Notes: generated by a model not told the origin, from the letters alone. 44,971 bases of DNA from an uncultured Thermomicrobiales bacterium (GCA_902806415.1 CADCWN010000327.1:1-44971); one strand, 5' to 3'. Positions 24,589 to 32,864 are shown, numbered from the stretch's first letter. A program made the numbers and translations.

Positions 24589-24617
24589 TTGTCAAACGAC
24601 CCGACGCCCGCTATAGT
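24589..24617 (+). promoter_or_regulatory. Promoter of the rplI-dnaB operon
   Basis: TTGTCA (24589-24594) and TATAGT (24612-24617) are 17 bases apart. The implied leader of about 175 bases before rplI is G/C-rich and could carry control of ribosomal protein synthesis, but no known leader motif is recognised. Confidence 0.75.
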
Positions 24618-24798
24618 AGAGCGACGCCGGGTGTCCGTACACCGCCATGAACGGATCCACTGCGGGTAGCCGCCCCGGTTCGCCGGAATCGGGGCGGGGT
24701 GGCCCGCGATCGGCACTGACGCGACCGGGGACGAGGGCCGGGCGTGCGCAGCGAAACAGACTCGGAGTAGGACCGAGGTTTTGGAGGAAAGACCCGCC

Positions 24799-25335
24799 AT
24801 GAAGATCATCCTGACCCACGATGTCGAGAAGTTGGGCTCGGCCGGCACCTTGCAGGACGTTAAGCCCGGTTACGCGCGCAATTACCTCATCCCGAAGGGG
24901 TTCGCCCAGGCGGCCACCGCCGGGATGATCAAGCAGGTCGAGGAGAAGCAGGCCGCCGAGCAGCGCCGCATCGCCAAGCAGGAAGTCGCGATGCAGTCGC
25001 TGGCCGATCGGATCCAGGGGATGCGCCTCACCTTCACCGCTCGCGCGGGCGAGACCGGTCGCCTCTTCGGCTCGGTGACGAACGCCGACATCGCCGAGGA
25101 ACTGGGGAGGCAGCTCGGCGAGGAGATCGACCGCCGCAAGGTTGACACGGGGAACGGCCTCCACGAGGTCGGCGAGTTCCCGGTGACGATCAATCTTGTC
25201 GGTCGCCTGAAGCCGCAGATCACGGCGATCATCATGGCCGAGGGCGGCGAGATGATCACCGAGGGCGAAGCGCCCGAGGCGGCGGTGGACGAGAGCGCCA
25301 CCGGCGACGAGGACGAGCTGACAGAAGCAGAATAG
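24799..25335 (+). CDS. rplI: 50S ribosomal protein L9
   Basis: L9 binds 23S rRNA near the base of the L1 stalk and helps keep the reading frame. The N-terminal RNA-binding domain begins MKIILTHDVEKLGSAGTLQDVKPGYARNYLIPKGFA, followed by the long connecting helix and the C-terminal domain (GRLFGSVTNADIAEEL...). A 25-residue acidic tail after the usual end is extra. GGAGGAAAG precedes the ATG at 24799. It is not with rpsF, ssb and rpsR here but leads directly into dnaB, 66 bases away. Confidence 0.97.
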   Translation: MKIILTHDVEKLGSAGTLQDVKPGYARNYLIPKGFAQAATAGMIKQVEEKQAAEQRRIAKQEVAMQSLADRIQGMRLTFTARAGETGRLFGSVTNADIAEELGRQLGEEIDRRKVDTGNGLHEVGEFPVTINLVGRLKPQITAIIMAEGGEMITEGEAPEAAVDESATGDEDELTEAE

Positions 25336-25401
25336 GGGCGCGGGCCAAGCGGCCCGCCGCGCGATGCGCGGTCCAGCAGCACCGCCCCGGAGGAGAGGTT
25401 C

Positions 25402-26739
25402 GTGCAGGCGCTCGATCGACTGCCACCCCACAATCTGGAAGCGGAAGTCTCGGTTCTCGGGGCGCTGCTGCTGGACCGCGACGCGATCATTCGCGTCGCC
25501 TCCACCCTCAAGCCCGAGGACTTCTATCGCGGCACCAACGCCGCTGTCTATCGGGTGATCCTCGACCTCTACAATCGTCGCGAGCCGCCGGACCTTCTCA
25601 CCGTCGCCGCCGAACTCGATCGGCGCGACGAGCTGGAGAATGTCGGCGGGATCACGATGCTGACCAACCTCATCAGCAGCGTCCCGACCGCCGTCCACGT
25701 CGAATACTACGGGCAGATCGTCGAGCGCACCTCGACCCTGCGGCGGATCATCAACGCCGGCACCCAGATCGTCAATATCGGCTACAACGAACGCCTGGAA
25801 ACGGACGAGGCGCTGGACGCCGCGCAGCGCACGATCCACGAGGTCGCGCAGGGGCGCACCGGGCGCGACTTCGTCTCGATCGCCGAGGTCTTGGAGCAGT
25901 ATTTCGATAAGCTCGACTTCTTGCAGCAGCATCGCGGCGAGGTGGTCGGCATCCCGACCGGCTTCCAGGATCTCGACCAACTCACCGGCGGCTTCCAGAA
26001 GAGCGACCTGATCATCCTCGCCGCCCGCCCCGGCGTCGGTAAGACGAGCTTCGCCCTCGGCCTCGCCTACAACGCCGCGCTGCACGGCAAGGTGGTGGCG
26101 ATCTTCAACCTGGAGATGCCCGCCGAGCAACTGGTCCAGCGCCTCCTCTCGATGGAGACGGGGATCGACTCGCACCGCCTGCGTCTGGGCCACATCAACG
26201 ACGAGGAGTGGGAGAGTATCTCGCGCGCCTTCGGCAAGCTCTCCGAGTTGCAGATCTTCATCGACGACACCCCCGGCATCGGGATCATGGAGTTGCGCTC
26301 GAAGGCCCGCCGCCTCCAGGCCGAGCGCGGGCTCGACTTCGTGCAGATCGACTATCTCCAGCTGATGCAGGGGAGCCGCCGCAGCGACAACCGCGTGCAG
26401 GAGGTCTCGGAGATCTCGCGCGGGCTGAAGGGGCTGGCGCGCGAGCTGAACGTCCCGGTCCTCTCGATGGCCCAGCTCTCCCGCAGCGTCGAGAGCCGGT
26501 CGAGCCACATCCCGATGCTCTCCGACCTCCGCGAGTCCGGCTCGATCGAGCAGGACGCCGACATGGTGACGTTCATCTACCGCGAGGAGCTCTACGACCC
26601 GGAGACGGAGAAGAAGGGCCTGGCCGAGCTGCACATCGCCAAGCACCGCAACGGCCCGCTCGGCGTCGTCAATCTGCGTTTCTTCGAGAAGACGACCCGC
26701 TTCGCCGATCTCGAACTCTACCGCGAAGCGGAATATTAA
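25402..26739 (+). CDS. dnaB: Replicative DNA helicase DnaB
   Basis: DnaB is the ring-shaped 5'-3' helicase that unwinds DNA at the replication fork. The 445-residue protein has the N-terminal primase-interacting domain (PPHNLEAEVSVLGALLLD), a linker, and the RecA-like motor with Walker A ARPGVGKTS at 208-216, FNLEMPAEQLVQR, the Walker B segment FVQIDYLQLMQG, MAQLSRSVE and DLRESGSIEQDADMV. No intein is present. The start is a GTG at 25402 with GGAGGAGAGG upstream. The helicase loader gene lies two genes downstream. Confidence 0.97.
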   Translation: MQALDRLPPHNLEAEVSVLGALLLDRDAIIRVASTLKPEDFYRGTNAAVYRVILDLYNRREPPDLLTVAAELDRRDELENVGGITMLTNLISSVPTAVHVEYYGQIVERTSTLRRIINAGTQIVNIGYNERLETDEALDAAQRTIHEVAQGRTGRDFVSIAEVLEQYFDKLDFLQQHRGEVVGIPTGFQDLDQLTGGFQKSDLIILAARPGVGKTSFALGLAYNAALHGKVVAIFNLEMPAEQLVQRLLSMETGIDSHRLRLGHINDEEWESISRAFGKLSELQIFIDDTPGIGIMELRSKARRLQAERGLDFVQIDYLQLMQGSRRSDNRVQEVSEISRGLKGLARELNVPVLSMAQLSRSVESRSSHIPMLSDLRESGSIEQDADMVTFIYREELYDPETEKKGLAELHIAKHRNGPLGVVNLRFFEKTTRFADLELYREAEY

Positions 26740-26741
26740 TC

Positions 26742-27377
26742 GTGACAGTACAGTTCGACCTGGAAGCGCTTGGCTGGCGCGTCCTACTGCTCGGCGGGGT
26801 CTCGGGCATCGGCAAGTCGTCGGTGGCGCAACGATTGGGGCAGTGCCTCGGCTTCCCCTGGCTCCAGGTGGATGACTTCCGGCTGGCGTTCGTGCGGAGT
26901 GGTGTTCCCTTCCCAGATGCTGACGCGGTGCCAACCTTTGACGGGGCAGGCGGACTGCTCGCCCACGGTGAACTGCTCTCCCCGGCGATTGAGGTCGTGA
27001 TCGAGAACCACATCGATCAGCGCAGTCCCGCGATCCTGGAAGGCGACGCGATCCTGCCCAGCCTCTTCGAGCGCCCTTCCGTAAGACGTAACGCCGACAG
27101 CGGCTGGCTGCGCGCAATCTTCCTCTACGAGCCGGAGGAACGAGTGATCCACGAGAATATGCGGACGCGCGGTCGCACCCTCGCCGACCCGGCACACGCG
27201 CGCAAGAACTGGCTCTACGGTCAGTGGCTGCGCCAGGAAGCCGAGCGCTATGGTCTCCCGACCCTGCCCGCGCGCCCCTGGCAAACCCTCGAAGACCGCA
27301 TCCTCACGACGGCACAGGTTCCGCTCATTCCGCGTTCCGCGCTCCGCGCTCCGCACTCCCCCGAGACTCGGCCATGA
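26742..27377 (+). CDS. P-loop kinase-like protein between dnaB and dnaD
   Basis: The 211-residue protein opens with a hydrophobic strand and the P-loop LLGGVSGIGKSSVA (17-30), followed by WLQVDDFRLAF, the Asp-Asp segment that kinases of the 2-phosphoglycerate-kinase or zeta-toxin-like type use for substrate, and later ILEGDAILP and AIFLYEPEERVIHENMRTRGR. A small-molecule kinase is likely; the substrate is unknown. The start is taken as the GTG at 26742, two bases after the dnaB stop, without an obvious ribosome site. The last residues (PRSALRAPHSPETRP) are encoded by a heptamer array. Its stop overlaps the next ATG by four bases. Confidence 0.8.
   Translation: MTVQFDLEALGWRVLLLGGVSGIGKSSVAQRLGQCLGFPWLQVDDFRLAFVRSGVPFPDADAVPTFDGAGGLLAHGELLSPAIEVVIENHIDQRSPAILEGDAILPSLFERPSVRRNADSGWLRAIFLYEPEERVIHENMRTRGRTLADPAHARKNWLYGQWLRQEAERYGLPTLPARPWQTLEDRILTTAQVPLIPRSALRAPHSPETRP
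27318..27361. repeat. Heptamer array in the 3' end of the kinase-like gene
   Basis: GTTCCGC at 27318-27324, two extra bases, then ATTCCGC, GTTCCGC, GCTCCGC, GCTCCGC and ACTCCCC to 27361, at a 7-base period. The array is inside the coding sequence and encodes its low-complexity C-terminus. Confidence 0.8.
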
Positions 27378-28150
27378 CCCGACGTTTCGGCGGGTTCCTC
27401 ACCTCGGAGGAGCCGTCGCTCCAGATGCCGCGCGTCTTCATCGAGGAGGTGCTGCCGCAGATCGCCGATGCGGTTGAGTTGAAGGTGACCCTCTGCCTCT
27501 TCGATCTGCTGGCCGAGGCGGGCGGCTACGACGCGCCACTCGCGGAGGAAACTATTTATCGCCACCCGGCGCTCCGCGCCAGCCTGAAGCGCCTCGGCTC
27601 ACCGAAGGAGCCCGACGAGAGTATCGGTCGCGGGCTGGAACTGGCGGTCAGTCGCGGGACTATGCTACGCTTTATGGCAAGGATCGTGGCGGAGGGCGCG
27701 AACGGACGTGGCGACTCGTGGTTCCTGCTGAATACGCCGCGCAACCGGGAGGCGCTCGGGAAGATGGCGCGCGGCGTGACCGCCCCACCGCCGCCGCTGA
27801 CGCAGCCGGATGGATCGTCGCCGATCATCGAGCCGGAACGACCGAACATCTTCCGGCTCTACGAGCAGAACGTCGGCCTGCTGACGCCGATCATCGCCGA
27901 CCAGCTGATCGAGGCGACCGAGCGCTATCCGCTCGACTGGATCGAAGAAGCATTCGGCGAGGCGGTCAGCTACAACAAGCGCAACTGGCGCTACATTCGC
28001 GCGATCCTGGAGAAGTGGGCCAGCGACGGTCGGGGGGGGGCTGATGAGGAGCATCGGGGACGTACTCAAGGCGCTGGAACGTTCGATCCCGAGAGGTACC
28101 GGCGCTGGCGCGGTAATCCCGCCCGAGGTGCCAACCTGCCCGATCTGTAG
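27374..28150 (+). CDS. DnaD-domain replication protein
   Basis: The N-terminal part (1-125) is a helical winged-helix-like region (MPRVFIEEVLPQIADAVELK VTLCLFDLL), then a Pro-rich linker (136-155) and a DnaD/DnaB-II domain at about 158-217 (NIFRLYEQNVGLLTPIIADQ, WIEEAFGEAV, NKRNWRYIRAILEKW). Such proteins help remodel DNA and load the helicase. The ATG at 27374 overlaps the upstream stop. After the domain a run of nine G (28032-28040) leads into a 36-residue tail that overlaps the next gene by 107 bases. With one more or two fewer G the frame would stop at a TGATG touching the dnaC start, so the tail may not be authentic. Confidence 0.85.
   Translation: MTRRFGGFLTSEEPSLQMPRVFIEEVLPQIADAVELKVTLCLFDLLAEAGGYDAPLAEETIYRHPALRASLKRLGSPKEPDESIGRGLELAVSRGTMLRFMARIVAEGANGRGDSWFLLNTPRNREALGKMARGVTAPPPPLTQPDGSSPIIEPERPNIFRLYEQNVGLLTPIIADQLIEATERYPLDWIEEAFGEAVSYNKRNWRYIRAILEKWASDGRGGADEEHRGRTQGAGTFDPERYRRWRGNPARGANLPDL
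28032..28040 (+). other. G9 homopolymer at the dnaD-dnaC junction
   Basis: Nine consecutive G lie at the end of the DnaD domain, four bases before the dnaC ATG. With nine G, DnaD reads on for 36 residues. With eight, it fuses in frame to the loader. With seven or ten, it ends at TGA overlapping ATG. Homopolymers of this length are prone to slippage and to sequencing error. Confidence 0.85.
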
Positions 28151-28895
28151 GGACGCCGGCTTCCTGCGCCTCAACGCGCCGGTCACCGACCCGCGCTTCG
28201 GCCAGCTCATCCCCTGCGAGTGCCGCCTGCGCGAGCAGGATGACCGCAAGCACGAGGAGCTGCTGCGGATCGGCAACCTCGGGGCATTCGAGGGCAAGAC
28301 GTTCGAGAACTTCGACCCCGGCATCAACCCCGATGTCGCCGATGCCCGCGCCACCGCCCTCCGCTACGCCGCCGATCCCCACGGCTTCGGCAAGCCGTGG
28401 CTCTTCCTGATGGGCAAGTGCGGTACCGGCAAGACCCACATCGCCGCCGCGATCGCCAACTATTACATCACCCACCAGGGTGGGCGGGCGCTCTTCACGA
28501 TCGTCCCCGACCTCCTCGATCACCTGCGCGCCGCGTTTAATCCGGCGGCGACGAACGGGGTGACCTACGACCAGCGCTTTCAGGATGTGCGCGACGTGCC
28601 GCTGCTCATCCTCGACGATCTCGGCACCGAGAACGCGACCCCCTGGGCCAAGGAAAAACTGTTCCAGATCTTCAACCACCGCTACAACGAGCGCCTGAGC
28701 ACGGTCGTGACGACGAACCACGACTTCAGCCAGATCGACGAGCGGATCGTCTCGCGCCTCCTCGACGGCGGGCTCTGCCAGGATCTGCCGATCGACGCGC
28801 CCGACTATCGCTTGCGCGGGCGCGCCGTCGGCGCGATCAGCCCCACCACACGCCCGGTGCGGCGCGCGAACGGGCGGAACGGCAACCCATATTAA
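28044..28895 (+). CDS. DnaC/DnaI-type helicase loader ATPase
   Basis: This AAA+ protein would load DnaB onto DNA. The 283-residue protein has an N-terminal Cys cluster CPIC...CEC (C32, C35, C58, C60) like the zinc-binding domain of DnaI, then Walker A GKCGTGKTH at 124-132, Walker B LLILDDLGTENAT, sensor 1 VVTTNHDFSQ and the Arg-finger region RIVSRLLDGG. The ATG at 28044 overlaps the DnaD frame; no later start in frame keeps the zinc-binding Cys residues. DnaB, DnaD and this protein within 3.5 kb make a compact primosome locus. Confidence 0.9.
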   Translation: MRSIGDVLKALERSIPRGTGAGAVIPPEVPTCPICRDAGFLRLNAPVTDPRFGQLIPCECRLREQDDRKHEELLRIGNLGAFEGKTFENFDPGINPDVADARATALRYAADPHGFGKPWLFLMGKCGTGKTHIAAAIANYYITHQGGRALFTIVPDLLDHLRAAFNPAATNGVTYDQRFQDVRDVPLLILDDLGTENATPWAKEKLFQIFNHRYNERLSTVVTTNHDFSQIDERIVSRLLDGGLCQDLPIDAPDYRLRGRAVGAISPTTRPVRRANGRNGNPY

Positions 28896-29002
28896 CCGCC
28901 CGCGCCCCACGCGGATCGCCGCCCGCCCGCCCGCCGACCTTCCCAGCCGGGAACGGGACGAAATACTGCCGACGTACCGGGCGAAAGTACTATGCGCCCG
29001 CC

Positions 29003-29031
29003 TTGTGGGTTCTCCCGGCCCTCCCTATACT
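29003..29031 (+). promoter_or_regulatory. Promoter of the TPR gene
   Basis: TTGTGG at 29003-29008 and TATACT at 29026-29031 are 17 bases apart in the 250-base gap after the loader gene, giving the TPR gene a leader of about 110 bases. Nothing else was recognised in the gap. Confidence 0.7.
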
Positions 29032-29145
29032 CAAAGATGAACTCGCACGCGCGGCACCCCGCCGACTCGTCTGCCGAGTATTCCGACCGCCCGCGCCGAG
29101 GACCGGTGCGGCGCGATCCATGGGCATCAAGAGCGGGAGCAACGG

Positions 29146-30381
29146 ATGATCGCCAAAGTGGAAACCTCCACCCTCACCGGCGAGAAGGAAGCGCAACTAC
29201 GCCAGATCATCGAGGGTGCGACCGAGTTGGAAGATACCGGCGATCTCGATGGCGCGGTTAATAGTTACGAAGAAGCCCTCCTCGCCGGCTTCGCCACCGT
29301 CGAGGTTTGCTACAACCTGGCGCTCCTCTACAAGCAGCAACTCCTCTATGAAGATGCCCTCACCCTGCTCCAGCGCTGCCTCGACTCGCCCGAATACGGC
29401 GCCTCGGCCCACTATGCCAGTGGCGAGTGTCAATTGGCGCTCGGCAACCTCCCCGCCGCCGGGGTGCATTTCGACCATGCTGTCAGCCGCCTCGCGCTCG
29501 ACCGGATCCCGACCGAGCAGGTCGCCGAGGTCAGTCACGTCTTGCAGGTCGCGATCGACACGCACGCCTCGCTCGACAACGGCGACCGCGCCGAGGCGTT
29601 GGGCAGAACACTGGCCGAATTCCTCGCATCGCACAGCCTGAGCGCCCCCCCGAACAACGGCACGCGCTCGATCGCGCCCGTCGATCCGCAGGCGAGCATG
29701 CCGCAAGAGGAGGAATTACCCGCCGCGACGCACAGTCAGGCACCCGAAGAGGGACGCGCGATCCCCTCGGAGGGGCGGCAGGTGGGCGACCGATCGCAGA
29801 CGACGACCGGTCGCCTGCGCACGGTCTATCGCCGCGCGACCGGGCCGCTCGATTCCAGCGCTGCTCGGCAGCAGGGACCAAGCGGCAGGCTCCTCGGGTA
29901 TGGGGGGCAGGCGCAGCCCGGCAACGAGTCGAGTGGCGACCAGACGATCGCCCTCGCGATGACCCGGACGCCGCGGTTCGCCCTCACCCCGCTCGAGATG
30001 AAGGCGACGATCCCGCTGCCGGGCGAGAGTGCCCAGCCCGCCGAGGTGCGCGTCCTCCTGTCGCGCTCGGCGGAGGATCTCGCGCTCGGTCGCTTCGAGG
30101 CCGTGATCGACGATTGTTTCCAGGCCATCCTCCTCGCGCCCGACTTATCTCCCGATCCATCTGCGCCTCGCGGAGGCATACGCCCAACAGGGACGGCGGA
30201 TCGAGGCGGCGACGAAGTGCGAGCACCTGATCAGGCTCTACGGGCAGCGCGGACAAGACGCCGACATGCTCCAGGTTTATCGCCTGCTCGGGGCGCTCGA
30301 TCCGCACGACCTCCAGGCGCGGCTCACGATGGCCGACCTCTACTTCTCCCGGTCTGCCAGCGACAGCCCGGACCTCAGTGA
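29146..30381 (+). CDS. TPR protein, N-terminal fragment
   Basis: This first frame has a good start (ATG with GGGAG upstream) and TPR-like helices in residues 10-165. A disordered Ser/Gln/Arg-rich region follows at about 165-275, and further helical sequence runs to about residue 333. Beyond that (30145 on) the reading is out of register with the gene, and the last 79 residues are Arg/Pro-rich nonsense. If the break is real, a truncated protein of about 411 residues is made. Confidence 0.6.
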   Translation: MIAKVETSTLTGEKEAQLRQIIEGATELEDTGDLDGAVNSYEEALLAGFATVEVCYNLALLYKQQLLYEDALTLLQRCLDSPEYGASAHYASGECQLALGNLPAAGVHFDHAVSRLALDRIPTEQVAEVSHVLQVAIDTHASLDNGDRAEALGRTLAEFLASHSLSAPPNNGTRSIAPVDPQASMPQEEELPAATHSQAPEEGRAIPSEGRQVGDRSQTTTGRLRTVYRRATGPLDSSAARQQGPSGRLLGYGGQAQPGNESSGDQTIALAMTRTPRFALTPLEMKATIPLPGESAQPAEVRVLLSRSAEDLALGRFEAVIDDCFQAILLAPDLSPDPSAPRGGIRPTGTADRGGDEVRAPDQALRAARTRRRHAPGLSPARGARSARPPGAAHDGRPLLLPVCQRQPGPQ

Positions 30382-30742
30382 GGATGTGCGCGCGCTGGTC
30401 GAGGAGGCGGAGCGGCAGGGTAAGGACGACCTCGCGCTGGAATATGCCGAGAAGCTCCTGCGCCACCACCCCGACGGGCCGATCGGGATCCGGCTCACCG
30501 CCCGCTTGCACCTCCGCTCGGGGAACGCGCACCGCGCGCTCGCCCAGTGCCAGGCACTTCTGCGGCACGACCGGCAAGACGCGGTGGCGATCGCCGGGGC
30601 GAACGTGGCGCTGACCCTGATCGAGGGGACAATCCACTGGCCCTCGCTGGAAACACTGACGGCGGCGCTGCGCAGCCGCGACGCCGCCATCAGGGCCGAG
30701 TCCCTGACTCTGTACGAGTCGACGATCGCCCATCTGGAGTAG
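30266..30742 (+). CDS. TPR protein, middle fragment
   Basis: This frame really continues from about 30146 upstream without a start codon; the first ATG is at 30266, with no ribosome site. It encodes TPR-like helices (MLQVYRLLGALDPHDLQARL, LALEYAEKLLRHHPDGPIGI, RALAQCQALLRHDRQDAVAI) and ends at the internal TAG. Independent translation is doubtful. Confidence 0.4.
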   Translation: MLQVYRLLGALDPHDLQARLTMADLYFSRSASDSPDLSEDVRALVEEAERQGKDDLALEYAEKLLRHHPDGPIGIRLTARLHLRSGNAHRALAQCQALLRHDRQDAVAIAGANVALTLIEGTIHWPSLETLTAALRSRDAAIRAESLTLYESTIAHLE

Positions 30743-30757
30743 GGTCGGCGGGGAAAT

Positions 30758-31849
30758 GTGCAGGTCGCGGCGGGGTTGGTCGCGCTGGCCTGCGACGAGC
30801 CCCACGCGGCGGTGCGCCAACTGGAGGCGTTGCGCCAGACCGGTGGCGGCGCGCAAGGGCTGAAGCCGCCGGTGCGCTTCGTGCTGGCCTACGGGCTGCG
30901 CCGGGGGTACGGCGCGCTCGGCGACGGCCCGAACGAGCGACAGTGGCTCCAGCACGCCGCCGACCTACTGCGCGATGAGCGCGTGCGCGCATTCGTCGAC
31001 AAGACCCATCTCTTCGGCGAGCCGCTCTCGGTCGGCGGTCTGCACGTCGAGCTCGCGGAGAGCCTGATACGCGCGGGCAAGCTCGATAACGCGACCATCG
31101 TCCTCGAAGCGGCGAAGGCCGACCTGCCGGATGACGCCACGATCCGCCGCCGCCTCGCGGTCCTTTACCACGAGCAGGGGCGACTCGGCCAGGCGCTCGA
31201 CGAACTGGACGATCTCTCCACCCGCGAGCTGAACGCCGGGAAGCTCGACGCGATGATCGAGACGCTGCACCAGATGTCGGCGCTGGCCGGCGAGAATCTG
31301 ACTGTCAAGGCCCATCTGGTCGAGCGCTACCTGAAGCGCGGCTGCCCGGACGAGGCGCTGCTCGAGATGGACCAGATCGCCGCGATTCACCAGCGCGCCG
31401 GGCGACCCGACGAGGCTGCCGATGCGCTGCGCCAGGGTGCGGACATCGCCTGGATGCTCGGGCAGCAAGCGCAGGCCTACGACCTCTACGATCGGGTGCT
31501 CGCCCTCGCCCCGGAGAATGTCACGCTGCGTCAGGCGTACATCAACTGCCTGCTCCAGGGCGGGCGGCAGAAAGACGCCGCCGACCAGCAGCGCTCCATC
31601 GCCCGCCACTTCTGGGAAGCGCGCCGCGTGCAGGAGACGATCGCGGCGCTGCACCAGGTGATCGTGCTGGACCCGCGCGACGCCGAGTCATACGGCCAGC
31701 TCGGGGAGGCGCTCGCCTCCGTCGGTGAGTACGCCCAGGCGGAGCGCGTCTACCGTCGCCTCGTCCGCCTCACGCCGGATAACCCGGTGGCGAAGGCCAA
31801 GCAGGCGGCGATGGCGATGCTCGCGCGGGAGAATCAGGCGGGAGCCTGA
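30758..31849 (+). CDS. TPR protein, C-terminal fragment
   Basis: This frame is the direct continuation of the previous one after the TAG at 30740-30742. The first possible start is a GTG at 30758, preceded by GGCGGGGAAA, which could serve as a ribosome site. It encodes 363 residues with at least five TPR-like pairs and stops just before the heptamer array upstream of cdaA. It could be made as a separate protein by reinitiation. Confidence 0.6.
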   Translation: MQVAAGLVALACDEPHAAVRQLEALRQTGGGAQGLKPPVRFVLAYGLRRGYGALGDGPNERQWLQHAADLLRDERVRAFVDKTHLFGEPLSVGGLHVELAESLIRAGKLDNATIVLEAAKADLPDDATIRRRLAVLYHEQGRLGQALDELDDLSTRELNAGKLDAMIETLHQMSALAGENLTVKAHLVERYLKRGCPDEALLEMDQIAAIHQRAGRPDEAADALRQGADIAWMLGQQAQAYDLYDRVLALAPENVTLRQAYINCLLQGGRQKDAADQQRSIARHFWEARRVQETIAALHQVIVLDPRDAESYGQLGEALASVGEYAQAERVYRRLVRLTPDNPVAKAKQAAMAMLARENQAGA

Positions 31850-31850
31850 C

Positions 31851-31963
31851 GAACGCGGAACGGGGAACGGGGAACGCGGAATTTGGGCCGTGGGATGGCC
31901 TGGTGCTCGACCTTCCCCGTGCCTCTTCATTCCGTGTTCCCCGTTCCGCGTTCCCCGTTCCGA
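31851..31963. repeat. Facing heptamer arrays upstream of cdaA
   Basis: 31851-31878 holds GAACGCG, GAACGGG, GAACGGG and GAACGCG. 31929-31963 holds ATTCCGT, GTTCCCC, GTTCCGC, GTTCCCC and GTTCCGA. The two arrays are nearly complementary over about 30 bases and can form one long hairpin with a 50-base loop. The first begins at the end of the TPR gene. The second runs up to a TAGAAT (31979-31984) that may be the cdaA -10 box, so array units may supply the -35 region. Confidence 0.85.
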
Positions 31964-32027
31964 CTTTCCCCATGATGGTAGAATAAGGGAAAAGGTCCAC
32001 CTCTCCGCTTGTTCGCAAGGGAGTTGC

Positions 32028-32861
32028 ATGCCTGATCTCTTCTGGCTCGCCACTCGGCTCAATCTGGCCGCCGCCCTCGACATCGTCGTTGTCGCGGCGA
32101 TCTTCTTTTGGCTGCTGACGATCGCGCAAGGCACGCGCGCCGTGCCGCTGATTCGCGGCGCGATCATCCTGATCGTGCTGCTCGTCCTCATCAGCACGAT
32201 CCTGCCGCTCAATGCGCTCCGTTATGTTTTGCGCAGCGCGCTCCCCGCACTGCTGCTCGCCATCCCGATCATCTTCCAGCCGGAGTTGCGGCGCGCACTA
32301 GAGCAACTTGGGCATACGGGCAACTGGGTCAGCCTGCCGTTCGTCAACACCGAGCACCCCCACCCCGGCGCGGCGGCGATCGAGGAGATGGTCACCGCCT
32401 GTGTCTCGCTCGGTCGCCAGCGGATCGGCGCGCTGATCGCGGTCGAGCGCGAGACCGGCCTGCAAGAGTACGCCGACAAGGGGGTGCGGCTCGACGCCAC
32501 GCTGACGCGCCAACTCCTAATCAACATCTTCTTCAAGAACTCGCCGCTGCACGACGGGGCGGTGATCGTCCGCGCCGACCGGATCGTGGCCGCGCGTTGT
32601 ATCATGCCCCTCTCCGAGGGGGAGTTGCCGGGCTCGTTCGGCACGCGCCACCGCGCCGCCCTGGGGATCAGCGAGGAATCCGATGCCGTGGCGGTGATCG
32701 TCTCCGAGCAAACCGGTGGGATCTCGCTGGCCCATGATGGGCAGATCGACCGCGACTTGACGGGCGATCAGTTGCGCGCCTCGTTGCTCTCGCTCCTGGA
32801 GCCCCCGCCGCCCGACGAACATCAGCGGCGGCGGGGATTACTCCCGCGGACTCGGGGGTAA
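32028..32861 (+). CDS. cdaA: Diadenylate cyclase CdaA
   Basis: CdaA makes the second messenger cyclic di-AMP from two ATP at the membrane. The 277-residue protein has three membrane helices (about 16-32, 41-60 and 66-83), then the DAC domain with DGA at 176-178 and RHR at 207-209, the two motifs that bind and cyclise ATP, followed by ALGISEESDAVAVIVSEQTG. AAGGGAG precedes the ATG at 32028. ybbR follows three bases after the stop, the common cdaA-cdaR pairing. Osmolyte and cell-wall control is the usual role. Confidence 0.96.
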   Translation: MPDLFWLATRLNLAAALDIVVVAAIFFWLLTIAQGTRAVPLIRGAIILIVLLVLISTILPLNALRYVLRSALPALLLAIPIIFQPELRRALEQLGHTGNWVSLPFVNTEHPHPGAAAIEEMVTACVSLGRQRIGALIAVERETGLQEYADKGVRLDATLTRQLLINIFFKNSPLHDGAVIVRADRIVAARCIMPLSEGELPGSFGTRHRAALGISEESDAVAVIVSEQTGGISLAHDGQIDRDLTGDQLRASLLSLLEPPPPDEHQRRRGLLPRTRG

Positions 32862-32864
32862 GGG

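Larger units (their letters stand above)
29146..31849 (+). pseudogene. Long TPR-repeat gene broken by a frameshift and an in-frame stop
   Basis: Three consecutive frames together read as one TPR protein of about 900 residues. At 30142-30146 one extra base (GAC-T-TAT) shifts the frame: the first frame degenerates into Pro/Arg-rich text, while the shifted one continues sensibly as YLPIHLRLAEAYAQQGRR. At 30740-30742 a TAG stops the second frame, yet the same frame goes on after it as GRRGNVQVAAGLVALACDEP. Helical pairs typical of TPRs (NLALLYKQQLLYEDALTLLQ, RLAVLYHEQGRLGQALDEL, YGQLGEALASVGEYAQAERV) occur on both sides. Either the gene is decaying or the sequence has two local errors. Promoter and ribosome site (GGGAG) look intact. 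TPR proteins act as protein-protein scaffolds; the partner is unknown. Confidence 0.75.

Noticed and set aside
24592..27195. An 867-codon open frame on the minus strand
   Set aside because: It is antisense to rplI, dnaB and the kinase-like gene, and its sequence is the Arg/Asp/Leu/His-rich text typical of high-GC shadows. The plus-strand genes are clear.
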